From assembly GCA_028819255.1 (NCBI GenBank), contig JAPPMB010000001.1:1-49592 (forward strand): a stretch of 49,592 nt of DNA. Direction: 5' to 3'. The notes under the pieces were generated by a model. The model had not been told where the DNA came from, did no database searches, and saw nothing but the letters and a program-made list of their open reading frames with translations. Both the position numbers and the translations under genes were made by a program. This document shows, piece by piece, positions 33,759 to 42,224 of the stretch (its first letter is position 1; each line of letters begins with the position of its first letter). The stretch comes from Bryobacterales bacterium. Lineage in GTDB: Bacteria; Acidobacteriota; Terriglobia; Bryobacterales; UBA6623.

Positions 33759-34838
33759 CTAGAAAGTGACGCCGACGCCGCTGACAAGTCCGTAGTCATT
33801 TCGCTCGGTCCCCACGGCAGGCGTCGTGTCGAAACGGTCGAAAAAGCGAAGTGTGTAGGTCAGCCGGCGCGATATCGGAACGCGAATTTCGGTGTCCAAT
33901 TCCATTCGCAGATTGCGGGCGTCCAACACGTCCGGATGGAATGTGAGCTGGGTTACAAATTCGACATCCTCGAACGGTTCGGCATCCCATTCGACTCCTA
34001 GAAAGCTCTCGCCTGCACCGCGGTTCGCTTCGTGCCTGAAGCGCTCGTGGACGTAAGCCATTCCGCCAAGCAACGCGATGTTCGTCCTGGTGCTCTTCTT
34101 CAGGCGCCAGCCGATCCCAGCACCGACGCGGCTTCTCAGATCCAGCCTGCGACGCTCGTTCCTTTCAAGCCCGGCCAGCCCGTATGCGAACAGCCTTGGG
34201 TTCACGATCCGGTCCATTCGAGTGTTCAACGCATGGCGGCTCTGCGAACGCGCTTCGTCCTGCTTGGAGAAAATCGAATTCAGGCGCGCCGAGAGCTTGT
34301 GCCTAGCTGACCGGTAAGTCGCTCTAGCGCCAAGGGAAGACTGCATTTGATTCTGGTTGCCCCTGGCTAGGCTATAACCGATGTCGGCGGCTCCGGTCAC
34401 GACCCGGAGGAGGCTTGCTCCACCTCCAGACGGTCGTCTGGGCACTATTCGTTCGACCGCCGGCAAGTCGAGACGGGCAACCGTCTCCCCGTTCTTGGTG
34501 ACCGAAACCTCGCCCTCTCGCTTGGCCAGCATCCCGTCAAGCCGGTCGCCAGCCTCGGTGAGGATTGAATAGGTCGAGTCGGATTTTATGGAAGCGATGT
34601 CCTTCCAGTCGATACGGAGCACTCCGAGGTATTCGTTCTTGAGGACGAGTTCCCCGTCCTCAAGGTGACGTATCGTCCCGCTGAGCCGATCGCCATTGAT
34701 CAACTCAACGGTGTCGGCCTGTATAGGGACGCAGCCCATAACCAAGGCGAGTCCGACGGATCTTGGGTGCGGAAGATACATCAACACTCGTGGTCCTCTC
34801 GATTCCCTGTCTGGCGCTGACACTTGCTCATGCGTCAA
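33759..34838 (-). CDS. DUF481 outer-membrane beta-barrel protein
   Basis: The 359-residue frame starts with either Met1 or Met20 (34779-34781); the leader PRSVGLALVMGCVPIQAD fits a signal peptide. The N-terminal domain has the repeated pattern INGDRLSGTIRHLEDGELVL and VLRIDWKDIASI, which resembles an Sm-like or KOW-type fold seen in DUF481 proteins. The C-terminal half is a string of amphipathic strands (SARLNSIFSKQDE, LFAYGLAGLERNERRRLDL, THVRVP-type alternation) ending in a C-terminal Phe (VGVTF), as beta-barrels do. DUF481 proteins are outer-membrane proteins of unknown function. It lies between the pseudogene and IS scars. Confidence 0.75.
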   Translation of the reverse strand: MTHEQVSAPDRESRGPRVLMYLPHPRSVGLALVMGCVPIQADTVELINGDRLSGTIRHLEDGELVLKNEYLGVLRIDWKDIASIKSDSTYSILTEAGDRLDGMLAKREGEVSVTKNGETVARLDLPAVERIVPRRPSGGGASLLRVVTGAADIGYSLARGNQNQMQSSLGARATYRSARHKLSARLNSIFSKQDEARSQSRHALNTRMDRIVNPRLFAYGLAGLERNERRRLDLRSRVGAGIGWRLKKSTRTNIALLGGMAYVHERFRHEANRGAGESFLGVEWDAEPFEDVEFVTQLTFHPDVLDARNLRMELDTEIRVPISRRLTYTLRFFDRFDTTPAVGTERNDYGLVSGVGVTF

Positions 34839-35029
34839 GTTTACGTCGCGATCGAGTAGTCCCCCGGAGGCCTTCGAACTAGGGTGGCATCTCCGCGCAC
34901 CTGCTATTAGTCGAAGCTCGAGCGGTGCTCTACCAAATACTGACCGAGCACGGCTACGCAGTTGATTGCTAGGCGGTTACGACACGCGGCCGCGGTATTG
35001 CGCACGATCGCCCTGGAACAGCTCCTCCA
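34839..35029. other. Intergenic region with tRNA-like bits
   Basis: No gene. The minus strand contains GTCAGTATTTGGTAGAGCAC, a D-arm look-alike, but no plausible acceptor stem or T-arm pairing; I do not call a tRNA. Confidence 0.25.
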
Positions 35030-35497
35030 GTGCCAGGACACTACACAACTCTTGACGGACCAAGGTCGACTGGGACGCGATCGGTACAGTGTGCCCCCGC
35101 CCTTCTTGCCCTCCTGCGGGTACGGAGGCTCGATCTGCTGGCCCCCAGCTGGTGCGATTCAGCAATTGACAGCCCCGGCCAAGAGCCTCCTCCGCCTTGC
35201 GCCGCACTTGCTGCGGCAGGTCGAGCAGGAGTTGGGGAGCACCAGGAGGCGGTGGAGGCCTCCCGCGGCACCGTGGGAGCCGGTGCGGCCGGGCCCGCGC
35301 TATGGCAGGTGCTGGACGGGGCAAAGGCGTGGGGCCGGCGCTGGCGGGTGGCGATCAAGGCGGACATGGTGTTACACGCGGGGCGGAAGCCGAAGCTCAA
35401 CGTGCGTTTCATGCTGACCGACATCAACGGATCGGCGCAGCACATCTACTGCCAGCGCGGGGATACCGAGAACCGCCTGAGAGAGCTGAAGGCGGGT
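35030..35497 (+). mobile_element. IS1380-family transposase fragment
   Basis: The recognisable part begins near 35290: WQVLDGAKAWGRRWRVAIKA, then NVRFMLTDINGSAQHIYCQR and GDTENRLRELKAG. This matches the central strand of IS1380 transposases (RVVVKAE, NVRFVVT, YxxRGxxENRIKELK). The upstream bases are scrambled across frames. The match stops abruptly at about 35497, where the DNA continues as an IS256 fragment on the opposite strand. It is a dead fragment that cannot transpose. Confidence 0.65.
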
Positions 35498-35850
35498 CTA
35501 CCGCTTGGCCACGAACTGCGGCTCGAAGCTGCCGTTGAGATCGCGCGGCACCGCGAGCCGGACCGAGCCCCTGCCGGTCAGCACGCGCCTTGGCGCCGTT
35601 GCGGCTGTTGCCACGGCCGGCCGCCTCGTGCCGAGAGTAGCCTGGGTGGTCGGTCAGCTCCGTTTCGAGAATGCGTTCGCTGATGGATTCCTGCAGGCTG
35701 GCCAGCAGGCCGTTCGTGCCGAGGATGTGCTCGGGCTAGTTGCAGTCCTCAAGCAGCTGGACAAGAACTTCGTCAGATATCCGTTTCATGGATGTTTTTC
35801 TTTCTTCTCATTTGTTGCACAATCGATTTCACAGTTTATCTGACAGACTC
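35498..35850 (-). mobile_element. IS256-family left-end fragment with terminal repeat
   Basis: On the minus strand the ATG at 35789 opens MKRISDEVLVQLLEDCN, then a TAG, PEHILGTNGLLASLQESISE, RILETELTDHPGYSRHEAAG and NSRNGAKA. After a frameshift it resumes as VLTGRGSVRLAVPRDLNGSF, EPQFVAK and stops. This is the N-terminus of an IS256 (Mutator) transposase. The outer end at 35824-35850 matches an IS256 terminal repeat in sequence (GAGTCTGTCAGATAAACTGT, read inward from 35850). About 350 bases survive; the catalytic DDE core is gone. Confidence 0.7.
35824..35850 (-). repeat. IS256-type terminal inverted repeat
   Basis: Read on the minus strand from 35850 this begins GAGTCTGTCAGATAAACTGT, the typical IS256-family end. 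It marks the outer boundary of the element. The matching right end is not present in this window as far as I can see. Confidence 0.6.
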
Positions 35851-35993
35851 GGCAGAGGCGCCAGAAGGCCCCAGCGACAGCGCACACGGCACGTGCGAGG
35901 CGCGCCGGCAGACGCCCGAATCGAATCTGGCCCGCCACCGGGAGCGCTGCAAGCAGGAAATGCACGCCGGGTCGTCGATCAAGGACCACATCA
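35851..35993. other. Tail between the IS256 terminal repeat and the CCC gene
   Basis: No gene or hairpin stands out. This short tract is the flank into which the IS256 element inserted, 3' to the transporter gene. Confidence 0.25.
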
Positions 35994-38240
35994 TCACTCG
36001 ATGGACACGGACTCGGTAGCATGCACGAACAGCACATCGTTCGCGCTTTCGTACGCCAGCAGCGCGGCGGTCGCGCCTTGAAGGGCAATCTCCTCGTCAG
36101 TCAGACCGGCGATCACCAGGTCTGCCTTGGACGACTGCCTCGAGACATGTGTCTCGATGGACTCACCTCCGGTGTGCGGCACCGCCGTGACGTTCTTCGT
36201 GGAGATCGGCAGCCGACCCTCCGTCAGCAGGTTGGAGAGCTTCATGGTCGCCCGCTCCGCGTCCCGGGCCTCGAAGCATGCGAATAGCCGAATACTCGCT
36301 CTGCGCCAGTCCGGATGCCCGACAAGGATGTACGCCAGAAGGAGCATCAGAGGAGCGTTCGTGAATGTCTCCTCGGTCACCCAGAGATGGATCGAGGAAC
36401 GGTAGCCGAAGCGGTATTTGGTGGATCTCAGGACGAGAATGTTGAACATCGAGGCCATCGCCAGACGCGACCCGTCGATGATCTCGTCCAGTTCCTCAGG
36501 CCGATCCTTGTCGAATTCGAGCAGCAGGCAATTGTTGGGCAGCCCGGAGATTCCCGGCATCTGGAGAGTGTGGGCGAGGGCTGTGTGGAATGAGGGGCAG
36601 ATGAGCGAGTCAACGAAGACCCCCGCCTTGCTAATCTCCGTGCGTTCCACCAGTCTCTGGACCTGCAGCCGTGCATCAATCTCCTCCGTGAACGAGTACT
36701 CGCCTTGAAGGAACTGGATGAAGTGGCCGAATCCGTGCCGGTGGCTGAGCCAGCGAAGCAGGTCAAAGTGGCCCAGCCGCCGCTCACCGAACCTCGTCAC
36801 CGCCACAACCGAGGGCCGCCAGCCCCCGGCAGACCTCTCGCCGCGGTTCCGCTGCAGCGTGATCTGCAGGCGCCGCGTCAGCTGGAACATCGTGCCCTCG
36901 AAGATTGCTGCAAGATCGCGCTCTCCCCGCCGCGTGCGGCGCAGGCCCAAATAGGTTCCGAGCATCAGGAGAATCGAGACCAGTGCATAGAGCGGGTTCA
37001 TCTGAATCATCAGCAGCGCGCACATCACCGCGCCCAGAAGCGAGAGATACCAGCGCGAGCGGAAGGTGGGGCGGTAGGCCGGGTTGCCCGCAAAGTACTC
37101 CAAGAACGACACCGCGCACAACGCGCCGTAGGTCACCATGAAGAACATGCTGAGGATCTGGGCGATGAAGTCCACGTCCCCGATCACAACGAAAATTACC
37201 GCGATCGCCCCGGAGACCAGCGTCGCGTTCACGGGTTCCTGGCTCTCGCCCCGTCCCTCCTCAAGCATGCGGTTGATCTGGGGAACCGGTGACACCTTGT
37301 CCCTGGCCAAGGCCTGCAGTGTCCGCGGCGCCACCAGGATTGAGCCCAGCGCCGAAGAGAGCGCCGCGGCCCCCAGGCCGATGTAGATCGAAGGGCCCCA
37401 GAGCGCGATCCTCGCCATAATGAATTGGTCGTCGGCTAGGGCCTCCGGGTCCGCACTGTATGCGAGCTTGACCGCTACAAGGGCGTATACCAGCATTCCC
37501 GTGACCGTCGCGGCTATTGTTCCTAACGGGATGCTGCGCTGGGGATCCTTCAGGTCCCCTGACAGGCCGAGGCCGGCAATCATTCCGGTAAACGCCGGAA
37601 AGCACGTCGCGAAGACAATTCCGAAGGTGTCCCCGCCGGCGATCCGGGCTGTCAGGTTCAGCCCGTCCGGCCGCATGGCCTCGGGTCCTTCCCCGAGCAG
37701 GAAGGCGGCAATAGACCCGCCCAGGACAGCGCAAACGACCCACAGGGCGCGGACTCCAAGGTCCGCCCCCTTGGAGAGCATCAGGACCACAAGCAAGACC
37801 GAGGTGGGCAGGCTGACCCAGCGAGGGTCCGGGATAACGTCATACGTGAAGGCCGCCCAGTCGTACACCGGCTCGAAGGCTTCGGCGAATGCGACCAGGT
37901 AGAAGGCAATCGAGATTGCCTGTGAGAGGTACAGCGCGATACCGATCGCGCCACCGATGCTGGTTCCGAACGACCGGCTGATGATGTAGTAGGCGCCACC
38001 GCCCGCCACGCGACGGTTGGTGGCGATCTCGGACACGGCTAGAACCGTCGGGATGGTGACCAAGTGCCCGAGCAGGATGATCATCAGACTGCCCCACAGA
38101 CCGACGTGCGCCACGGCGTATCCGAACCTCAGGAAAAGGATTGCGCCGAGGATCGTGCTGATGGAGGCCAGGAAAACCGGAGCCGTTCCGAATCCGTGCC
38201 CCGTGCTGTCTTGCCCGCGACTCTCGGTCCTGTCCTTCAT
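35994..38240 (-). CDS. Cation-chloride cotransporter (SLC12-like, APC superfamily)
   Basis: The 748-residue inner-membrane protein has about 11-12 membrane helices in its first 480 residues (ASISTILGAILFLRFGYAVA, GGAYYIISRSFGTSIGGAIG, IVFATCFPAFTGMIAGLGLS, VSGAIAVIFVVIGDVDFIAQ). GDLKDPQRSIPLGT and ALGSILVAPRTLQALARD fit SLC12 family motifs. The C-terminal cytoplasmic domain follows (RRGERDLAAIFEGTM, FTEEIDARLQVQRLVERT, CLLLEFDKDRPEELD), as in eukaryotic NKCC/KCC. These carriers move Na+, K+ and Cl- together. It overlaps the upstream MscS gene by four bases, and the pair would govern osmotic balance. Its 3' flank is the IS256 scar. Confidence 0.85.
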   Translation of the reverse strand: MKDRTESRGQDSTGHGFGTAPVFLASISTILGAILFLRFGYAVAHVGLWGSLMIILLGHLVTIPTVLAVSEIATNRRVAGGGAYYIISRSFGTSIGGAIGIALYLSQAISIAFYLVAFAEAFEPVYDWAAFTYDVIPDPRWVSLPTSVLLVVLMLSKGADLGVRALWVVCAVLGGSIAAFLLGEGPEAMRPDGLNLTARIAGGDTFGIVFATCFPAFTGMIAGLGLSGDLKDPQRSIPLGTIAATVTGMLVYALVAVKLAYSADPEALADDQFIMARIALWGPSIYIGLGAAALSSALGSILVAPRTLQALARDKVSPVPQINRMLEEGRGESQEPVNATLVSGAIAVIFVVIGDVDFIAQILSMFFMVTYGALCAVSFLEYFAGNPAYRPTFRSRWYLSLLGAVMCALLMIQMNPLYALVSILLMLGTYLGLRRTRRGERDLAAIFEGTMFQLTRRLQITLQRNRGERSAGGWRPSVVAVTRFGERRLGHFDLLRWLSHRHGFGHFIQFLQGEYSFTEEIDARLQVQRLVERTEISKAGVFVDSLICPSFHTALAHTLQMPGISGLPNNCLLLEFDKDRPEELDEIIDGSRLAMASMFNILVLRSTKYRFGYRSSIHLWVTEETFTNAPLMLLLAYILVGHPDWRRASIRLFACFEARDAERATMKLSNLLTEGRLPISTKNVTAVPHTGGESIETHVSRQSSKADLVIAGLTDEEIALQGATAALLAYESANDVLFVHATESVSIE

Positions 38241-39400
38241 TGGGCTAGGCCATCCCGGCTCCGATCGACAGACCCATCATTGGCGGCCTCCGGCGAGGGT
38301 GAGTGGGAGCGGGCCGCGCCTTCACCTCCGCGGTTGGAAAGGACCCTCCAACCAACCGAAGGGGCCACCGAGCGCACATGAAGATCTCGTTGCGGGAAGG
38401 GGATCTCAATGCCTTCTCGCTTGAAGGCGGCAAACACATCGAAGTACACCTCGCTTCGGATGACTCGCGGCGTCGTGACCCGCGACTTCGTGTAAACCCT
38501 GAGCTCGAAGTCCAGGGAGCTGTCACCGAAACCGGTGAAGATCACGCTGGGCCGCGGTTCCTCGAGAACGTCCTCGTGCCGGCCCGCCGTCGCGATCAGC
38601 ACCCGCTCAACGTGCAGCGGATTACTTCCATAAGACACCCCGAGGGGTAACGTTATGCGGACGGTGCGGTCGTTCACAGTGAAGTTCGTGACCATGCCGT
38701 CGACAAACTCTGAGTTCGGGATGATCATCACGATGTTGTCGTTCGTCCGCACCCAGGTACCACGGGACCCGATTTGAACAATGTCTCCTTGAACGTCGCC
38801 CACCACGATACGGTCTCCCACCTTGATGGGCTGCTCGATGAGCAGCAACAGACCCGACGCGAAGTTCTTTGCCATCGATTGGAATCCAAGGCCCAGCCCG
38901 ATGCCCAGAGCGCCACCGAACACGGCGAACGTGCTGATGTCCAGCCCAAGGACCTGCAACCCGAACAGCAACCCCAGCGCGAAGACCACATAGGCCACCA
39001 TTCGCTGCACGGAATACTTGCGGCCCTCGTCAAGTTCAGTTCTGTTCAGGATGGTCCGCCGCACGATCCTGGCCGAGATCTGGGTTGCGAGCCAGATTAT
39101 GGCCAGTAGCAGCAGTGTCCTGTAGAGCAGTGCGAGCGTGAGCTGAAAGCTCCCAAAGTTCAGCACCGGGAACGTGACGATGCTCTCCAGTGCACTTAGG
39201 AATGTTGGAAACCTCCCGAGTGTCCATGGAAGGCTGACAGCCTCCACCGTGAGCCCAACCCCGAGCGTGAGGGCCAAGACGGTGAACACCCGGCGAGAGG
39301 GGTGCCGATAGGTCTTTATTGGGCTAGGGAGATCGCCCGACCGATTAGGGGCAGAGGGACGCGCCGAGGTATCGGGAGCGTCCTTGGGAGAATCCGCCAT
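38237..39400 (-). CDS. MscS-family mechanosensitive channel
   Basis: The 387-residue protein has three or four membrane helices (SRRVFTVLALTLGVGLTVEA, LYRTLLLLAIIWLATQISAR, VAYVVFALGLLFGLQVLGL) and the MscS pore helix TM3 with its glycine pattern (FAVFGGALGIGLGLGFQSMA). The beta domain shows EQPIKVGDRIVVGDVQGDIV, VQIGSRGTWVRTNDNIVMII and PNSEFVDGMVTNFT. These channels open under membrane tension to release solutes. The gene starts upstream of and overlaps the CCC gene by four bases (ATGA), so the two are one transcription unit. The last 40 residues are charged and unassigned. Confidence 0.92.
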   Translation of the reverse strand: MADSPKDAPDTSARPSAPNRSGDLPSPIKTYRHPSRRVFTVLALTLGVGLTVEAVSLPWTLGRFPTFLSALESIVTFPVLNFGSFQLTLALLYRTLLLLAIIWLATQISARIVRRTILNRTELDEGRKYSVQRMVAYVVFALGLLFGLQVLGLDISTFAVFGGALGIGLGLGFQSMAKNFASGLLLLIEQPIKVGDRIVVGDVQGDIVQIGSRGTWVRTNDNIVMIIPNSEFVDGMVTNFTVNDRTVRITLPLGVSYGSNPLHVERVLIATAGRHEDVLEEPRPSVIFTGFGDSSLDFELRVYTKSRVTTPRVIRSEVYFDVFAAFKREGIEIPFPQRDLHVRSVAPSVGWRVLSNRGGEGAARSHSPSPEAANDGSVDRSRDGLAQ

Positions 39401-39610
39401 CCTTCTTTGGGGTGCTACCTGATGCGGACCGGGGTGAGCTGAATCTGCCTGTGGGTACGCCCAACGGGCATTATATCTGCCTCTTCCGCACGTTTAGTGG
39501 CTGGAAGATTGGGCCGTGGGCCTTGCCGCCTGCGATGGGTGCGCGTACGATGGCGAGTAGTCGAGGCCTGCCTGCGGCATTCGCCTAGGCAGGCGGCGGT
39601 CGGCTCCCCC

Positions 39611-42205
39611 ATGAGAACGAGACACCATGCCCTGCGATCCGTCGCGCTGATTCTTGGAACGCTGACGGTCTCCGCGCAGGTGCCGGGTCCGCGCGCGGCC
39701 CCTGCAGACCCCGTGGACTTTGCCTCGAAGATCGCTCCGATCATCGAGTCCCGCTGCGTGATGTGCCACGGTCCGACCCAGCAGATGAGCGGATTGCGCC
39801 TCGACACCGGGGCCGCCGCACTGCGGGGAGGCTACTCCGGACCCGTCATCGTGCCGGGCGACAGCGGCGCCAGCCGCCTCGTCCGTCTAGTGAGCGGAGA
39901 GGAAGGCGACCTGGTCATGCCTCCGGCCGGTGAACGGCTGCAGCACGACGAGGTCGGCCTTCTGCGCAGGTGGATCGACCAGGGCGCGAAGTGGCCCCGG
40001 TCCGCGGGCGAGACCTCGGCTCATGGAACACCGAAGGCCGTGGTCGATCACTGGGCTTTCCGCCCGGTCCGGAGGCCGGCGGTTCCCGACGTGGAGGGAA
40101 GGGCTTGGATTCGCAATCCGATCGACCGGTTCATCCTCGCCAGGCTCGAGATTGAGGGTGTCGCCCCGGCCCGCGAGGCATCTCCATCGACGCTGGCAAG
40201 ACGAGTGAGCCTGGACCTGACCGGCCTGCCGCCGTCCCCGGACGAGGTCGCGGCATTCCTGTCGGATCCCGGCGACCAGGCGTACGAGGGCTTGGTGGAT
40301 CGGCTGCTGCAGTCGCGCCATTACGGGGAGCGGTGGGCCATGCAGTGGCTCGATCTCGCCCGCTATGCCGACACCGACGGCTACGAGAAGGACACCGAGA
40401 GGCCCTACGCCTGGCGCTGGCGCCAATGGGTGGTCGAGGCGCTCAATCGCGACATGCCGTTCGATCGGTTCACTGTCGAGCAGATCGCCGGGGACGCGCT
40501 GCCCGGAGCAACCGTCGAGCAGCGCGTCGCGACGGGATTCCACCGCAACGGCCTCAAGAACAGGGAGGGCGGCGTCAAGGTCGAGCAGTTCCGGTTCGAG
40601 GAGACCGTGGACCGCGCGAACACGGTCGGAACCGTCTGGCTCGGTCTCACAGTGGGCTGCGCACAGTGCCACGACCACAAGTACGATCCGATTTCCCAAA
40701 GAGACTACTACCGCCTATTCGCGTTCATGAACGCGATGGACGAGGCGGAGATCGCCGCGCCCCTGCCGGGCGAGGCGGGTCCGTACCTGAAGGCGCTGCC
40801 GGGGTATCTCGAGCGCCGCCGCGAACTCCTGGAGCAGAACCGCGTCTACGAACTGCAGCCCGCCTGGGAAGCCCGGATGGTGGAGGCAGCCGACCATCCG
40901 GGGAAGTGGACAGACTGGGACCATGCGCTGGACGCCGTCCAGAAATACATGGACAACGGCGAGGCCATCGTGAGGAAGCCGGCCGAGTCCCGCACCGACC
41001 GGGAGCGGACCAAGCTCGAGGACCACTTCGTCAAGAACTATCACCGGGTGATCTCGAAGGAATTCTGGAAGGAGCTCGACTGGGTCAGCCTGCGGAAGGA
41101 ACTGCTCCGTCTGCGCGCGGAGACACCGGACATCACCTATGCGAGGGCGGTCGCGCATGCCAGCCCGGCCCGCCCGACCCACATCCATCTCCGCGGCACA
41201 TGGAACGCTCCAGGCGTTCCCGTTGAGCCCGGGACGCCCTCATGGCTGCCGCCGCTCCAGCAGGAAGGCAGGCATCCCCGTGTCGCGCTGGCCGAGTGGC
41301 TGGTCTCGGCGGACAATCCCCTGACGGCCCGCGTGACGGTCAACCGGATCTGGCACGAGTACTTCGGCCGCGGCATAGTGCCGACCGCAGACGACTTTGG
41401 AACCCGCAGCCCCGGACCGTCCCACCCCGAACTTCTCGACTGGCTCGCGTCCGAATTCATGGAAGGCGGATGGAGCCTGAAGCAGCTGCACAAGACGATC
41501 GTGATGTCCGCCGCGTACCGACAATCGTCCGCGAGCCGGCCTGACCTGCGGGAACGCGACCCCGAAAACATCCTGCTGGCGCGCCAGCGGAGGCTGCGGC
41601 TGTCCGCCGAGGTCATTCGCGACTCGGCCCTTGTGGCGAGCGGGTTGCTGAATCCGGCCGTCGGAGGCCCCAGCGTGCGTCCGCCCCAGCCCGAGGGGGT
41701 CGCCGATCTCGCGTACGCGGGATCCGTGAAGTGGAACGAGAGCCACGGCAAGGACCGCTACCGGCGCGGGCTGTACACGTTCTTCCAGCGGACGGTGCCG
41801 CATCCCCAGCTGGTGAATTTCGACATGCCGGACCGGACCGCCTCCCGCTGCACGCGCGAGCGCTCCAACACTCCGCTGCAGGCACTCAATCTGCTGAACG
41901 ACGCAACGTTCGTGGAAGCCGCGCGGGCCCTTGCCCTGAGGGTCCTGGCATCGACCGGCGGAGACTTCGAATCATCGATCGGGAACGCATTCAGGCTGTC
42001 GCTGGGCCGGCCGCCGACGGGGTCCGAAGTGCGGCACCTGCGAAGCTACTTCGACCAGCAGAAGGCGATCTTCGATGCCGAGCCGGGCGCGGCAGGCCAG
42101 TTCATGCCTCTCGCGGCCGCCGGCCTCGAGCCCTCCCAGGCGGCGGCCTGGACAGGGGTCGCCAGCGTGCTGATGAACCTGGACGAGTTCATCACGCGCG
42201 AGTAG
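39611..42205 (+). CDS. PSD1/DUF1549/DUF1553 cytochrome-c-like protein (short form)
   Basis: The ATG at 39611 gives 864 residues with a leader (SVALILGTLTVSAQVPG). The cytochrome domain has CVMCHG at 49-54. DUF1549 shows NPIDRFILARLEIEGVA, RRVSLDLTGLPPSPDEV and WAMQWLDLARYADTDGYEKD, with a second CxxCH (CAQCHDHKYD). DUF1553 shows TARVTVNRIWHEYFGRGIVP, HPELLDWLASEFMEGGWSLK and FFQRTVPHPQLVNFDMPDR. It is the same family as the 6912-10211 protein but 235 residues shorter and lacks the long insert. It is followed 19 bases later by its DUF1501 partner, and the catabolic genes continue to 45756. Confidence 0.9.
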   Translation: MRTRHHALRSVALILGTLTVSAQVPGPRAAPADPVDFASKIAPIIESRCVMCHGPTQQMSGLRLDTGAAALRGGYSGPVIVPGDSGASRLVRLVSGEEGDLVMPPAGERLQHDEVGLLRRWIDQGAKWPRSAGETSAHGTPKAVVDHWAFRPVRRPAVPDVEGRAWIRNPIDRFILARLEIEGVAPAREASPSTLARRVSLDLTGLPPSPDEVAAFLSDPGDQAYEGLVDRLLQSRHYGERWAMQWLDLARYADTDGYEKDTERPYAWRWRQWVVEALNRDMPFDRFTVEQIAGDALPGATVEQRVATGFHRNGLKNREGGVKVEQFRFEETVDRANTVGTVWLGLTVGCAQCHDHKYDPISQRDYYRLFAFMNAMDEAEIAAPLPGEAGPYLKALPGYLERRRELLEQNRVYELQPAWEARMVEAADHPGKWTDWDHALDAVQKYMDNGEAIVRKPAESRTDRERTKLEDHFVKNYHRVISKEFWKELDWVSLRKELLRLRAETPDITYARAVAHASPARPTHIHLRGTWNAPGVPVEPGTPSWLPPLQQEGRHPRVALAEWLVSADNPLTARVTVNRIWHEYFGRGIVPTADDFGTRSPGPSHPELLDWLASEFMEGGWSLKQLHKTIVMSAAYRQSSASRPDLRERDPENILLARQRRLRLSAEVIRDSALVASGLLNPAVGGPSVRPPQPEGVADLAYAGSVKWNESHGKDRYRRGLYTFFQRTVPHPQLVNFDMPDRTASRCTRERSNTPLQALNLLNDATFVEAARALALRVLASTGGDFESSIGNAFRLSLGRPPTGSEVRHLRSYFDQQKAIFDAEPGAAGQFMPLAAAGLEPSQAAAWTGVASVLMNLDEFITRE

Positions 42206-42224
42206 GGGGCAGGGGCAACAAGTC

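Noticed and set aside
34839..35029. A tRNA-like D-arm (GTCAGTATTTGGTAGAGCAC on the minus strand).
   Set aside because: I could not pair an acceptor stem, anticodon stem or T-arm around it, so it does not fold as tRNA.
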